NCBI RefSeq assembly: GCF_028502605.1
Contig: NC_079236.1
Span: 3,472,001 to 3,536,000, forward strand
DNA: 64,000 bases
Direction of reading: 5' to 3'
Origin: Trichoderma breve
Taxonomy: Eukaryota > Ascomycota > Sordariomycetes > Hypocreales > Hypocreaceae
Shown: in pieces, positions 20,941 through 33,173 of the stretch
How positions within the stretch are numbered: the first letter of the stretch is position 1
Layout: every line of letters starts with the position of its first letter
Notes under the pieces: model-generated
The model's input: only the letters and a program-made list of their open reading frames with translations
What the model was told of the DNA's origin: nothing
Databases searched by the model: none
Program-made: the position numbers and the translations under genes

Positions 20941-22650
20941 TCAAATCTCATTCGCCAAATTCTCCAACCGCGCCCTCCTCAACCTCGCCTTATCAACCCT
21001 AACCTCCTCCACCGGATACCATTCCCCCAACCTCCCCCCCGGCCGCCCAACACTCTCCTCCAAACCATCCTCCTCCTTACCCAACATCATAATCGCCACA
21101 GCAACACCGCTCAACCACGCCCACACCATGCCCTCCCCATTAAACCCAGCAGCTATCCACTCTCCGGCACCCTTCTCAAGCCCTCCACCAAGACTCTTCC
21201 TCAGCCCACCAGCTCCAGGCGAAAGACTTCCCACAAAGGGAAGCACATCGCCTGTGAAACCCATGATTCCGCTCCAAGCACCTTTCAATTGTCCCCCAGC
21301 ACCCCATTTCGGCTCGAATACTGTGGGCATGCTGCCTCTGAGATGCATTAACGGGAAAGCATCCACTCTGGAATCATCCCACACACCAATCTGATCCAAG
21401 CCCTCATCTTTACTCCTGAATAACCCTCCTCCAATCATCAAGTCACCTGGAGATCCATCGTTTCCATCTGGCCTTTGCGTTATATATTCAAATCCTGTCC
21501 CGTACATTATTGACCAAGACCGTCCGCCATGACACACGGGCTCGAATTCAGTTCCTGGTTCCTGTGCAGTCATGTGTCCGAGGACTCCTGTTAGACAGCC
21601 ACGAAGGGCCGGAATGAGATGCCCTGTGTAAGCATTTGTGGCATGGAGAATGTGCCGTGCACGGATTGTGCCGCGAGAAGAGTGAACTGTGTATGGGAAT
21701 GATGAAGAGTCATTTGTGGTGATGGATGAGACGGGCGTGTGTGTACTAATGGTGAGGTTTGGATATCGAGTCATCAAATCGTTCCATGTGCTCGTAACAA
21801 GACGATACGGCCAAAGAGCCCCAGCTTGATACGATATCGCACCAACAATATGGCGATTCACCCCAAACTATTCTCAACATGGTCAGTATCCATCTCTCAA
21901 CAAGCCATATCAGGCACCAAGCACCAAGCACCAAGCACCAAGCATCCATTCTCAACAAACCATATCAAGCAAGCATCACGAACTCACCTTCTCCCTCATC
22001 CTCTCCCCCTCCCAAACACTAACCTCAAATTCAGGCATCCACCCCCTCATCTCCTCAACCCCCCTCCTCGCCCTCTCAAACCCATCCTCCTCAAGAAAAA
22101 CATCCACAGTCTCAACCTCCCTCACCTCCCCCCACGGCATCTCCTCACCAACTTGCTTCAGCACCTCCAAATGCCTCATCTGCATCCTCACAATCTTCCT
22201 CGCCCTTTCTTCCCCCAAAGTCTTGCGAAGACGAGAAAATTCTTCGTGGGGGGTGCACTTGATATGCCCGCCATTCCGCGCCGTCGCGCCGCTGCACAGT
22301 TGTCTTGCCTCCAGAACCACTATCCTCGGCGCTTTCTTACCATCACCATCCCCAGTTGAAGAAGAAGAGGATAGCTCGCACAACGTCTTCACCGCAGCAG
22401 CGCCTGTAATCCCGCTCCCTATAACAACCACATCCGCCTCCTCCGGTATATCACCCAATACATCGCCAATGTCCGGAAAGGGAGCATCCCGCATCCAATA
22501 TGATTCCGTAGGATTCTCTACTGGAGTGAATGGCCCTGTTTCGATGCGCTGTAGGAGGGCTTGGTATTTTGCGTTGAGCGTGGAGATTGTGCGGATGACG
22601 CTGGTGATGGCGGTGATGCTGCTTTGGATGCTTGAAATGACGCCGCCCAT
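20941..22650 (-). CDS. FAD-dependent oxidoreductase (DAO family)
   Basis: Exon 1 is 21988-22650 and exon 2 is 20941-21867, giving 529 residues; donor GTGAGT, phase 0. The Rossmann dinucleotide motif VVVIGSGITGAA lies at about residues 73-84, followed by an acidic/hydrophobic strand end IVVLEARQLCSGATARNGG, typical of D-amino-acid-oxidase-fold enzymes that oxidise C-N bonds. A second FAD-fold segment (ARHILHATNAYTGHLIPAL) and the C-terminal GFNGEGMVWAWLSGVAVA block complete the fold. Closest general class: fungal FAD-dependent oxidoreductases related to glycine/sarcosine oxidases. The substrate is not readable. There is no obvious signal peptide. The 120-nt intron contains a small tandem repeat. 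Its start was set at 22650 because the upstream in-frame extension has no ATG. Confidence 0.88.
21914..21941. repeat. 7-bp tandem repeat in an intron
   Basis: Four perfect copies of the unit GCACCAA sit inside the intron of the FAD oxidoreductase gene. The array is likely length-variable between strains. Confidence 0.9.
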
Positions 22651-23737
22651 TTTGCTGGTTGTGTTTTTTCTTTTACGATGGTGAAATGACAATCGCGGTG
22701 AAGAGGATGAGGATTTGTCGGAGATGGGATTGTGTTTGATTAGAGACCGGTTTAATGCTTCATGGTGAGTAAAAGAGGAGATGCATCTTTAGAATGATGC
22801 AGCAGCGGAATTAGTGAGTGGCCAGCTGCAGCTCATCGGACTTCTTGAAGTGCCGCTACCACCAAAAAGACGAATTGGCCCTCATATTCTAGCTTCACCA
22901 AGTCTCTCGATCATCAGTGTCAAAAGAACCAAAATACAGTAACAAACAATTCAATTCAATTTTTATCTACCATTCTAAGCATCATTCTCATTCCGTTCCA
23001 GAATCACACAAACAATAAAAACACAAAAAAACAAATCGCAAAAAGAAAAGCTCAAAAGAACCTGCGCCCCTTGTTATTCGCCCAGTATCGTACCATGCCG
23101 TTTGCCGTTTCCGTGCCGTGCCATTCCGTCCATCCGCCTGTCCGCCAAAAAAGACTTGAAGCATTTAGAAAGTAAAAAAGCACATAGTAAGACAGTCTGA
23201 TTCCACGCTAGATCAAATGTCGGTCTGACAGTTTGTCCAAAGGCTAATGGCATTATAAATGCGGAACCGGCAATTGCTTCGCCCTTATCTGTACAGTGAA
23301 GAAAAGCACAGTTGGTTCGTGAATTCCTCGCTCATCTGGCCATCTGGCCATGAATACCATCCGAGTTGATGTATGGAGGATGCCTTGGGCGACAGAAGAA
23401 AGAAAGAAAGAAGAAAATACGCAAATAGTATACTCGGCATTACAAAAAAGCTTCGTGGGTCGTCATCATTTGCTCAAGCGTCCAGCAGCTAATGATGAGT
23501 CTAGTATTCCTCATCATCACCATGCTATCCACTCAACCTGGTATCCGTTGTAGACAAGGAAAATCATAAACGGTGCGTCGTTGAAACGTTAGAAGAGGAT
23601 ATAAAGTAAAACAAGGGGAAATGAAAAATGAACAAGAGGTGATTAAAGCGATGAGAATGAAGGGAAAAGAAAGACAAGAGGCGTTGTCATGCGCTTGAAA
23701 CATGCTCTCACGCTTCCTCTGTCGGGAAACAATAAGA
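22651..23737. other. Intergenic, kcs1 3' side and FAD oxidoreductase promoter
   Basis: Both flanking genes are on the minus strand, so this 1087-bp spacer holds the promoter of the FAD oxidoreductase and the 3' untranslated region of kcs1. It is A-rich at 22930-23060. No gene is supported. Confidence 0.5.
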
Positions 23738-26700
23738 TTATACACTAATCATTCCGTCGTCTTCTTCATCGTCCATGGCATCAAGGCCCTGGGATGAGCT
23801 CCAGCCGCGAGGATCAAGTCCCAATTCGGCTCTCGTATCTCGCTGAATCTGCAAAAAGTACTTCTTCAGGCTTCGCAGCCCTTTGAGGAAGCCAGGATCC
23901 GGTTGGTTAGGGTGCTGAGGTGGGCATGGCTTGTCTTCTACCTTGTCCAGCGGCGTGAGGCTGTTGGCAAAGTCTGCTACTTTGAAATCAATCTCACGCT
24001 TATTTCTCTTCTTGCGGATCGTCTCCTCGGTATCCGTCGCGGCGTCCGTCATGGAGTCATACGCCGTCTCATAGCCTCCGTTCTCGTCAGAGGCATCTCC
24101 GTCATAGAACATGAGCAAACTCGCAGCGTAGAAGCGATAGCCGCGCAGCTCGCTGACAATCTGCTCCAGCTGTGAAAGCTTCCTCAATATGACCGGGATG
24201 TGGTGAAGGATAGAGTGCAAGTCGACACCGTTGTACAGAAACTTGGTAAGGGCAGCCTGGAACTCGTTGCCCGCCTGGACTTTTCGGCCAAAATACTTGT
24301 CCTGAAAGTCATACGTCTGTGTCTTGACGTTCCAGACTTGCAGTCCGCAGATGCGTACTCCGAGCTCGTACGAGGTGGTCGTCCTGCACTTTTCCTGCTG
24401 GGATCTCTGCTTGCTAGGAGATGCCTCAACGCCATATTGGCGCGTTCCCATCTTGAGGTCCATCATGCACGGTCGCTTCATGCCAGCTGTGAGATCTTCC
24501 AGGAGTAAAAAGTATTCCACCCTGTCGCGCTCAGTTTTGGCCTCCTTGGGGTTGTTTGGCCGAAGCACTTGCGCGAATTCCACCGATGGATGCTGAAGGG
24601 CCTGCTGGACGGCCGTCGAATTTTCAGAAGAGTCAGGCTCTTGGGCGGTGGTCGATGTAGAAGCAGGTGTAGTAGCGGCCACCACCATCTCGAGGGGTTC
24701 GTTGGCAGGAGTTGTCGTCGTAGTAGTAGGGGCGGTATTTTGCTTGGCTCCTTCGCCACCATTGTTGCCATCTCGGTCACGTTTGTAATCTGCATCGTCC
24801 GCCTCCTCAAAATACTTGAGATCTCCCCTTGAGTCTCGAACATCCTGCGGCTTGCGTCGAAGACCACTTCCAGAATACCTACGCTTCTTTTTGGCCAGCA
24901 AAGGATTGGCCGCCAAAGTCTCTGGTTCGGGAGCACTAGTACCCGTGACGTCCTTGACCTCAACAGGCTCTTCTCGTTGCTCGACGGCCAGATGGTTGAC
25001 CTGAGATTCGGGATCGCTCATCTGCTGTACCAGTGGAGTCAGTGGCTTGAGAGGGCTAGCTGCAACAGATTTGCTTTCCGCATTGTTAATACGCTTCTCA
25101 GCAAGACTGGGGTCAGAATTGCTGGTTCGGAGCAGTCGCTGGAGATTTGGCAAAGGAACGGGTCGCTGATATGGGCGCCGATGTTTCTGAACTTCGATTG
25201 GCTGCTTAAGGAATGCGTCGTTGAACACCTCGTTGCGCAGTCGCTTATTTACCGTCGTTGCTCCCCAGCTGTTGGGGCGCTCTTCCATGGGAGGTCGCAC
25301 CGGCACCTTGGATGAGAGGGGCGACGCGGGCGATATCTTGGAGAGCGACGTGCTCCGGCGGTGCGCCGGGTCCAGGACGGGCGATGGCTGGAGAAGATTG
25401 CGAGGAAGAATGTGCCAATTATCATCGAACGTTACGGTGGGAATGGGGGCGTTGGAGCTGGCAAGAGATTGGCTAATGACCCGCGCAGGGGTAGATGTTG
25501 TCTGCTCGGTCTCGTTGCTGCCATTTGACTCCGGCTGGCGCTTATCCGCCGTCTCGTCTTTTCGAACGGTGCTCTTTCTCCGAGGCTTCTTCTGGAATGT
25601 CACATTCAGCACTCCGATATACCTAGAAAACGAGACGATGTTAGCGTTTGCAATTTCCATATGTCAGAGTAAAAAGAAAACGGGAAGGGGAGAGATGTAG
25701 GGTTTCAAGAAGCAAGCACAGCATAGGAAGCTTACCGAGGAAGGAATGGCAGTAAATCACGATGATATCGTTCAATAGTTTCATAGAATTCGTTTTCTCG
25801 GTTGCTGAGCTGCTTACAGACAGCTCGGCGAGAGAATCGCCAGAGCGTATTGTGGCCGCCGACCTGATGTTTGTATGGAATGAGTTCAATGGCCTCTAGG
25901 GGTCGACGGGCCTGGTGCTGGTGGTCATGGACATGGTCTTCATGATGGGTCACGGCTCGGGATAATTTAGTAGGGGTGATTTGGTTCACTTCATTGTCAA
26001 CGTCCACGGCAGCTTCGGTCGGGACTTGGACCACTGCCGGGGCCTCTGCACGACGTGAAACAAGGCTCTCACGGGAGGCAACATGCGAAACCTGGTAGGA
26101 ACTCTCATCCTTATTCTCAATCTCGGGCTCAGGCTCGTCGGCCTTGACTAGCCAGGGATGACTCTTAGTCTGTGAGCGCGACCTCGGCCGTCGCACCACA
26201 TCATTGTCACTACCCTCACTCACGCTTGCACGGCCGTCATCCAGCTCCTGATGGGGGTGGAACACGGCGGAAGAAATCTTTTCTTCGCCAGACTCGTCAG
26301 CCTCTGCCTCCAAGTCAGTGTCCGCGTCAGAGTCGGTATGAGCCTTGTCATTAGCGTGGTCATTTACGTGACCGCTGGCCCGGCCCTGCTCAATTGCCTT
26401 GGCATCGGTTTTGGTTTTGGTCTCAGCATCATCGATCTTGGCTTCGACATCAGCCTCGGCATCGGCAGCTGCGCCTCCATCCTTGTGTCCGGAGGCATCA
26501 GTATGGCCGACCTCGGAGTCATGTGACGTCCGCTGCTTCTCCACCTCGGCGACTTGAGCCGTGTCCGGCCCCACCTCATGATGAAGCGGTGGCTCCAGCT
26601 TGGCCTCGTTATGATGAAGAGATGATTGCGGTGCAGAAGCCCTTTCGCCACCTTGTTCCTTTTGCTGCAGCGCAAAGCTGGTCTCTTCAAGGGGCGAGGC

Positions 26701-28125
26701 GACGAGAGGCAATACATCAGACACCCGTGCTGGAAAAGACTCGGTCCTAGTTAGTTTTGCAGGCGCTCTTGTGTCTGTTGTCGGTGTTGCCTTTGCGGTT
26801 TTGTGCGACTGTTCTAGTGGCTGTTTCTCGGTTAAAGTAGTAGGCTCTTCGTCTATCGTAGCCACATGCTTATCGCGATGCGAGGCTCTGGTTTCCTTGC
26901 GCCGTGCCTTGTCGTCTGGAGGAAGTCCCTCCTTGAAGAAGCGCAAACTGTAGCTAGACTTGCGACTGCGTGCATTGTGTTCCACACCGGCAATGGCCTC
27001 GGCGACTGATTGTTCCACTAGACCATCCTCTTCGCTACCATCGCCAGAGCCAATGGACCAAATCTTCTCCGTCTTCTCGGTAGCAGCAGGTGCTTTGTGA
27101 CGGTCATGGTGAGAGTCTTGTGAATCAGTCTCGTCTCCCGCATCGGTGGAGTGGTCAGGGGATACTACGGCACTAGTGTAGCTACCGTTGGTGGGTGTTA
27201 TTGAGTCGTTGGGGGTTGACGAGTGGGAATGTGGGTGATTGTGTTGGTGCGGTAATCCCGAGAGCTTGGAATCTTGGTCAAGCGATGTAGAGGCCCTGCT
27301 TCGGGTGCGGTCGAGGAATTCGCGGTGCTCCAAAAGCATTTCGTTGGCGTGGGACAGGATCTCGGACTTGAACGACGACGTAGGAGGAGCAGCACGGTCT
27401 CGCACCGGGAGGGTAGAGGTCATGGTGGTCATGGTGGTGGCCATTGTGGTTGATTGCGGTTCACCTCGCGTCAAGGCGCCGTCGACGTCGATGTAGTCTG
27501 ATGCATCTCGCGGCTCAGTCCAGGGGGTGGCAGGCGAGGACCGAACAGGCCTCGTATTATCAAGAGCTGGCGGAGTGACGGAGGCAGTGGCAGGCGTGGA
27601 TCGGGTCGACTTGTCCGGCTGGCTGGGAGACGAGTTGGTGCGCAGGATGCCTCGAGCAGATGCCAGGGCCTGTGAAAGCAGCGAAGGGCCCTGCTGGCGC
27701 TGGCGGGCTGCGACGCTAGGGGCAGGCTTTATATGAGTTGCTGCCGGTGTGTGAGGAGAGGGAGAGGGAGAGGAGGAGGGTGGTGAGGAGGAGTCCGCTC
27801 CGCTCCCGTCCGTCTGGTACTGGGTCTGGCTTTGACTCTGGCTGTGGTCCTGATCCTGGTTTTGGCTTTGGCTGTTCTGGTTTGGGCTCGGGCTCGGGTT
27901 CAGGCCCTCCCTGGCAGCAGAAGCGGCGGCCTCACAGCCCGGGGCCGGGGGTGTACTCGTGGGTGCACTCGTAGGTGTACAGGTAACAGGATCGACTGCT
28001 GCTGCATCGACAGCAGCATCGGAGCCAACGCCTGCATCGTCGTCGGGCTGGACATGGACATGGGCCCGGTCGCTCAGCAGCGCCGCATGTGCGGCATTTT
28101 CGGCGTGTGAGGGCGAGCTGGACAT
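23738..28125 (-). CDS. kcs1: Inositol hexakisphosphate kinase (Kcs1 family)
   Basis: Exon 1 is 25736-28125 and exon 2 is 23738-25622, giving 1424 residues with the joining codon split CG|G. Exon 1 encodes ~796 residues, mostly low-complexity and probably disordered (Ser, Pro, Thr, Asp rich). The kinase part is in exon 2. The inositol-binding signature P-x-x-x-D-x-K-x-G is read as PCMMDLKMG near residue 1181, followed by [14 protein letters not shown], then [13 protein letters not shown] and the metal-binding [10 protein letters not shown]. Family knowledge: Kcs1 makes inositol pyrophosphates (5-IP7), which signal phosphate status and control polyphosphate and vacuole biology. The ATG at 28125 (MSSSPSHAE) is the first in-frame ATG; the frame stays open upstream to 28362 without one, so an upstream exon is possible. 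Length fits filamentous fungal Kcs1. Confidence 0.92.
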
Positions 28126-31100
28126 GGGGAGGACATCTGGCACGGCAGAGCGTCTGCGTGGGAGGATTGATTCGTGGCAGACGGTGACTAGCAGTCTGGG
28201 AGCTGGAGGTTGCAGAGGTGGAATTGGAAGGTTTTCAGGCAAAGATGAATGGGGGAACTCAAAGGCGCGCCGCCCTCTTTGTGGTGGTGGAGCCAGTGCC
28301 AGTACCAGTACAAGTACATGCGCATGTACCCGTGCATGTACTCTTGTCGTTTTGACGTCCACTGATTGAACTGATGGCAGTGCAGTAGCGGGTTACAGCG
28401 CTATACCGGCAGCCGCTACGGGCCCTCTGCTGCAGGCTGGCCACGGGCTGCTACGGCCACTCCCAGCAGCGCTGCCACAGGGCACTCACCCCCCAGCTCC
28501 TTTTGCCATTTGCCCAGTGCCCAGTGCTGGGTTCAAGCTGCCGAATCACCCCCACCGCTGAGCAGCACGTTCAAGGTTGCATGATGGCGACTAGCCGCAA
28601 CTCTTTCAGGGGCGGGGCGCTGCCGTCAGTGGGAGGGGGATGCTGAAGCACACGGCGGCTTTGCGGGGTCTTAATGGCTCAAATTGATTGATGCATTTGA
28701 TCGATGGATTCCATGATTCTATGCGCTTCATCTTGAATCGTGATTCATGTCAGTGGATTTGCCGTGCCATGCGCTGACGGAGTGCAGCAATGCAATGCTT
28801 GATAGGGCCCGGAAGCACTGGACTCGGACAATTGCTGATTTCTATCAAGGTTGATTGCTGCCGTAAGCCTACATGCCTGTCCGTATGTACATGTACAATC
28901 GAGGTAATCCTCAGGAGCCGGCGGAAGCATAGTATCAATGGAAGGGAGAGAGCCGAAGCTCGCTTACAGGCCGGACTGTATCACTTCCAATGCTGACTAT
29001 CTGCTATCGACGATGCCGGTTTCACTGCTCGAATGCTTCACTGTCTCGCCAAGAAGAGTCCTGATAACAGCCAATAACCATCTACAGCAGCCAGAGATGA
29101 GCTGGGCAGGCTTGGGCGAGGGTCCAGCAGCTGCATTTGGCATGTGAAGCTGTCAAAGTACATCCATTGACGTTGTCAAAATAGATACATCTAGATGCCA
29201 ACCAAATACCTCCATCAGTACCTCCTCCACCACTACAGGTTCTTATCTCGCTCGAGTACACCAATACCTGCGTACTTACTGCCTTGGGCACCTGCGCCGC
29301 TTGCTATCGCCGCCCTGATAGCGGGGCTTCCCCTTCTGTGCAACACAACGCGGAGAGATGCAACCCACATGCAAAAGATAAAGCATCGGTGAGGCCAAAA
29401 AGCGAGACATGGCAGCATCCTGTACTGAGTTTGCATTCTCTGTTTCACTGTGACAGACTCAACTCTGCTGTGCCAATGGATGTTTGACTCTGTACCACTC
29501 CGGGCAACGCGGCGTCTGGCTCGTGCAACAGCCCTGCGCTACTCGAGATGCCGTTTCTCCAGCTTCGGCTCACCAGCCAGTCGAGCTTCCATTAGCAAAC
29601 ACGAGCCTCAAACAGACAAGCTGGAGCCACTAGCCATCGCGGAATCTCTTCCACTTCCGACACCCTGTGCGGGACCGTGACGCCCTTGTTCCCTCTGTGA
29701 TACGAATCCGATCCCCGGCCTGCTTATGGAGGGCGGCTCTCTGATAACTGATAACGCCTCATCCTTTTGTTCTCTCGCTCAAGCTCGAGCTTATCAGGCA
29801 CGCACGATGCCAACCAGGTACGGAACATTACTGTATAATCTAGCTGCTAGTACTGCTACTCTGCTGACGCTAATTCGACCTTGAGAGTTTGAGAGCCCAG
29901 CACTAATATACGTGGCTTGATGGCGCCGGTGCCCAATCCAATGGCGTTGCAGCTGGATTCCATGTTTTGTTTACACCTTTCACCTCTGGTTCTCTTATCC
30001 TTCTCGCCGCCGCCTCAGACCCGCAATCTCTTAGTAGCATTCCTCACTTTCAAGAAAAAGAAATGACATTTGATTGCTTCGGCAAGGCCATCAGACCGCA
30101 TGATCCAGCGCAATGGTCATGACACGCACGGGGCAATGCAATCTTTCACATCTCCACCGCTTCAGGTCGTTTTCCAGAAGCTTGGACGTCATGCTAGCCC
30201 ACGTGGAACAACCAAAAACCGCCCATCAATTGATCTACGACTTGTTCTCTCACCGAGGACAAAGGGGTTGATTAAGTGGGCTTGCTCGCTCGGCATAGTC
30301 AAGCCTTCCCCGGAGTTCTAGCTTCCAGACAATCTCAACGACCGGGGCACGCCGTCGAAAGCCAGGGATTCCGGATGAGACTGCAAACTGACAGCCGATA
30401 TGCAGCCCTACCTATGTCATGTCGTACAGCATTCGTGACACGCTGTTACAGAGCCTACATTTCATTTTGTTTTGCAACGCGAGCTCACCGGTAACGCCAA
30501 GTTACCAATTGAAATGCAGGCTGCATATGCATCTACGCTTCACCACCGCCGGGCAACCAGACCACTTCACTCACCCCGAGGAAGCCGGGTGACCACGATG
30601 CGAATCATGGTCAACCATTCGTGATCAATTGCATCACCGACGCTCCCGAAAAAAGGAAAACAGCAAAAAGGGAGAAAACAGATGATTTGCAAAACTCAAA
30701 AATGGGGTGCCTGGATTTCCAACACCAACAATAAGCTGCCGAGCTCAACGACGCCTTCTCCCTTCTCCCACGTGTGCCTCAGCAGTACCTGACTGGTGTA
30801 TCCCATAGCAACACCGCCCATCATTACGTATCCTTGGACCATCCACGTCACACATCTGAAGCTCAAGAGTCAGACAATGCGGATTCATTCATGCCGCGAG
30901 CTACGATCCCATACCGAGCGCGGACCACCAGACTTGCGGTGTCCCCGATCTCCTGGATCTAAACAGGGATCTCAATTCCATCTAAAGCATCACGCTTATT
31001 ATTCTTGTGCCCCCAAACGGGCAGTCAGGGACGGCTACTCAAACGTCGAACACGTCCCGGGTTAGCGAGAGGCAGGGCATCTAGACCTTGGTTTCTGGTT

Positions 31101-33173
31101 CAGATAAGCGATCTGTGGGCACGTGGACAGACGACGCAGTCGAATCGCTTCACGACCTCTACCACGTGAGGCGTTGGTGGACAGTGTTTCCCTTTCCGAT
31201 GTTCTCGTACTCGTTTGAATGCGCACGCCTTGGTGTCAAGCAAATGACGTCTGCAAACCATTAATGAGGCGAGTTGGTCTCACGGGTAACCCAAGGAATC
31301 CCTTTTGGTTCATATCAAATGGACGACGACACCACACAGAATCCTCGAATGCTACTGGACGTTAATTAGGGTTAGGTTGGCCGAGACCTCTGCACACCCC
31401 GAGGTCTGGAGAAAGGAGACAGGTCAAAAACAAGTCGGTTAGGGGGATCTACATCTGCCAATAGAAGATGCAGCCTCCTCCTTTATTTCGTAACAGATTG
31501 CGCCCTCCCTCCTCAGGTCGGATGTCGTTCCACTCATCGGTTCGTACCTATGCGACGTCACCAAGCGTTTTGCTTGCGTTAGAGTTTCACTCGGATATTT
31601 GCCTGCAGCTTATCCGGCGTGCCTGTGAGAAGCAAAGGCTGCAGTCAAAAGGAAGTTCTCCAATGCGCTGATTCGGATAAAGCTCCTTCAAAAAAGGCTC
31701 CTCGTGAGTGGTTTGATAGACCAATCTCAACACATGGCCCCCATCACAATCCTACTGCATTACCCGACAGGACCCCTTGCTTCCCCAAGGAGAGGGACAC
31801 ATTGGGTAGGTAGTAGGCCAAGTACGAGTATAGGCTAATCAGGTACCACCTTGGGAGGAAATGAAACAGCGGGCAGTGAGACAAGAAAGACAAACAGCAG
31901 ACGAACGTCGTCGGGCCAGCAGAGCACGCCACGTTCTTTGTCCTACCGCACCCATTGGACCAAGAGCCAAAAGGTCATCTTTTGGGGGCAGGGGATCCAC
32001 CGCCAGACAGACGCAGGCATCTGGCTATGTATGTATGTACCTTGACTGTGCCTGTTGCTGGTATGCGGCGCTATTACAGCGTTCCGGGGCCTCTCTTTGC
32101 CTGCCTCTGGCCATTGATGTAAAGTGAGAATTTGACCAGGTGATGGTGCTGCCGCCATTGCATCGCTGCCCATGTATACCAATGCAGAGCGTGCTTTAGC
32201 TTCGTTTGTTAGTCTGGCTTAGCCTACCCTGGAGAAATCTGGAGGGTTGAAAAGTTTAATAGATGGCGTGGCTTTGCAACGTCGGTGAGAATATTTTGAT
32301 GATGAGAATTGAGAAAAAAAAGAACGAGAAGGGAGTAAAGGACGACAGTGATGATGAGTAAGAGAAATTCAAAGGTTAATGGGCTTGAATGATGTATTTG
32401 CCTGTCCTCATCTTGCTACCTCGGCAGTACTACTACTGCTAGTATCACGACATGCATACCAAGCGAGCTACTAAGGTAGGGATGAAGATGCTGACAATTA
32501 TTTCAACACCGGTAGCCAAATTGCGATTGAGATACAAAACAGCATGTGTCAGACTATTCACATCTCCAACATGTATATTATACACACCCAAACATATACA
32601 TTAGAACAAGAATACAAGCCTCGCAAGAGACTGACAATGTCTCAACCGGCATCTATTCAACCCAACATAACTTTGGCGATTAAAACCATCCATGCCATCA
32701 AGGTATATTTCCCTCGTATCCACAAAGGCTACATACGACTTCTAACCCGTCCCACCGCTCGAAAAAAACATATTCATCACGAGTTCACAATTGCCTCCGC
32801 TTCAAGTTTTAGAAGCCATTGATGATAACCTTGAAAATAAAAGCAAAACACACGTGGGCTAATGAGAAATCCGTATACGCAAAAAAAAAAAAAGAGGAAG
32901 TGGAAAAGAAAAAGATGGCGAGAAATACATCACTATGTAGTACTAACATACTACTTATGCTATGCTATATCTGAAAACAACCTTTCCTCATACATTAATG
33001 AGAAAACTTCAAGCTCCAGCAATGAGTTAAAAAACAAATGATGATAAAAATAAGACAGGCGGAGACGCCGTATAAGCGGATACCGGCACGCTATGCTCAA
33101 TGACAGTTGGATGATATCATGGGGGGAGGGTTTCTTGTAGGTTTTAGTGTGTAGTTGGGAGAAGGATTCTTTT
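28126..33173. other. 5-kb interval without a supported gene
   Basis: No domain-bearing frame or spliced gene is visible on either strand. The left end should be the promoter and leader of kcs1 (minus), and the right end is 3' of the gene at 33174. Small features include palindromic GTAC/CATG clusters at 28305-28345 and poly-A near 32880-32893. Long regulatory leader, unrecognised non-coding RNA or decayed sequence are all possible. Confidence 0.5.
28314..28329. repeat. 16-bp perfect palindrome upstream of kcs1
   Basis: GTACATGCGCATGTAC reads identically on both strands, about 190 bp upstream of the kcs1 ATG, in a cluster of GTAC-containing words. It could be a protein-binding site or simple-sequence drift. 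Confidence 0.8.

Noticed and set aside
20828..21394. Pro/Ser-rich plus-strand frame
   Set aside because: Antisense to exon 2 of the FAD oxidoreductase; composition reflects the GC skew of that exon.
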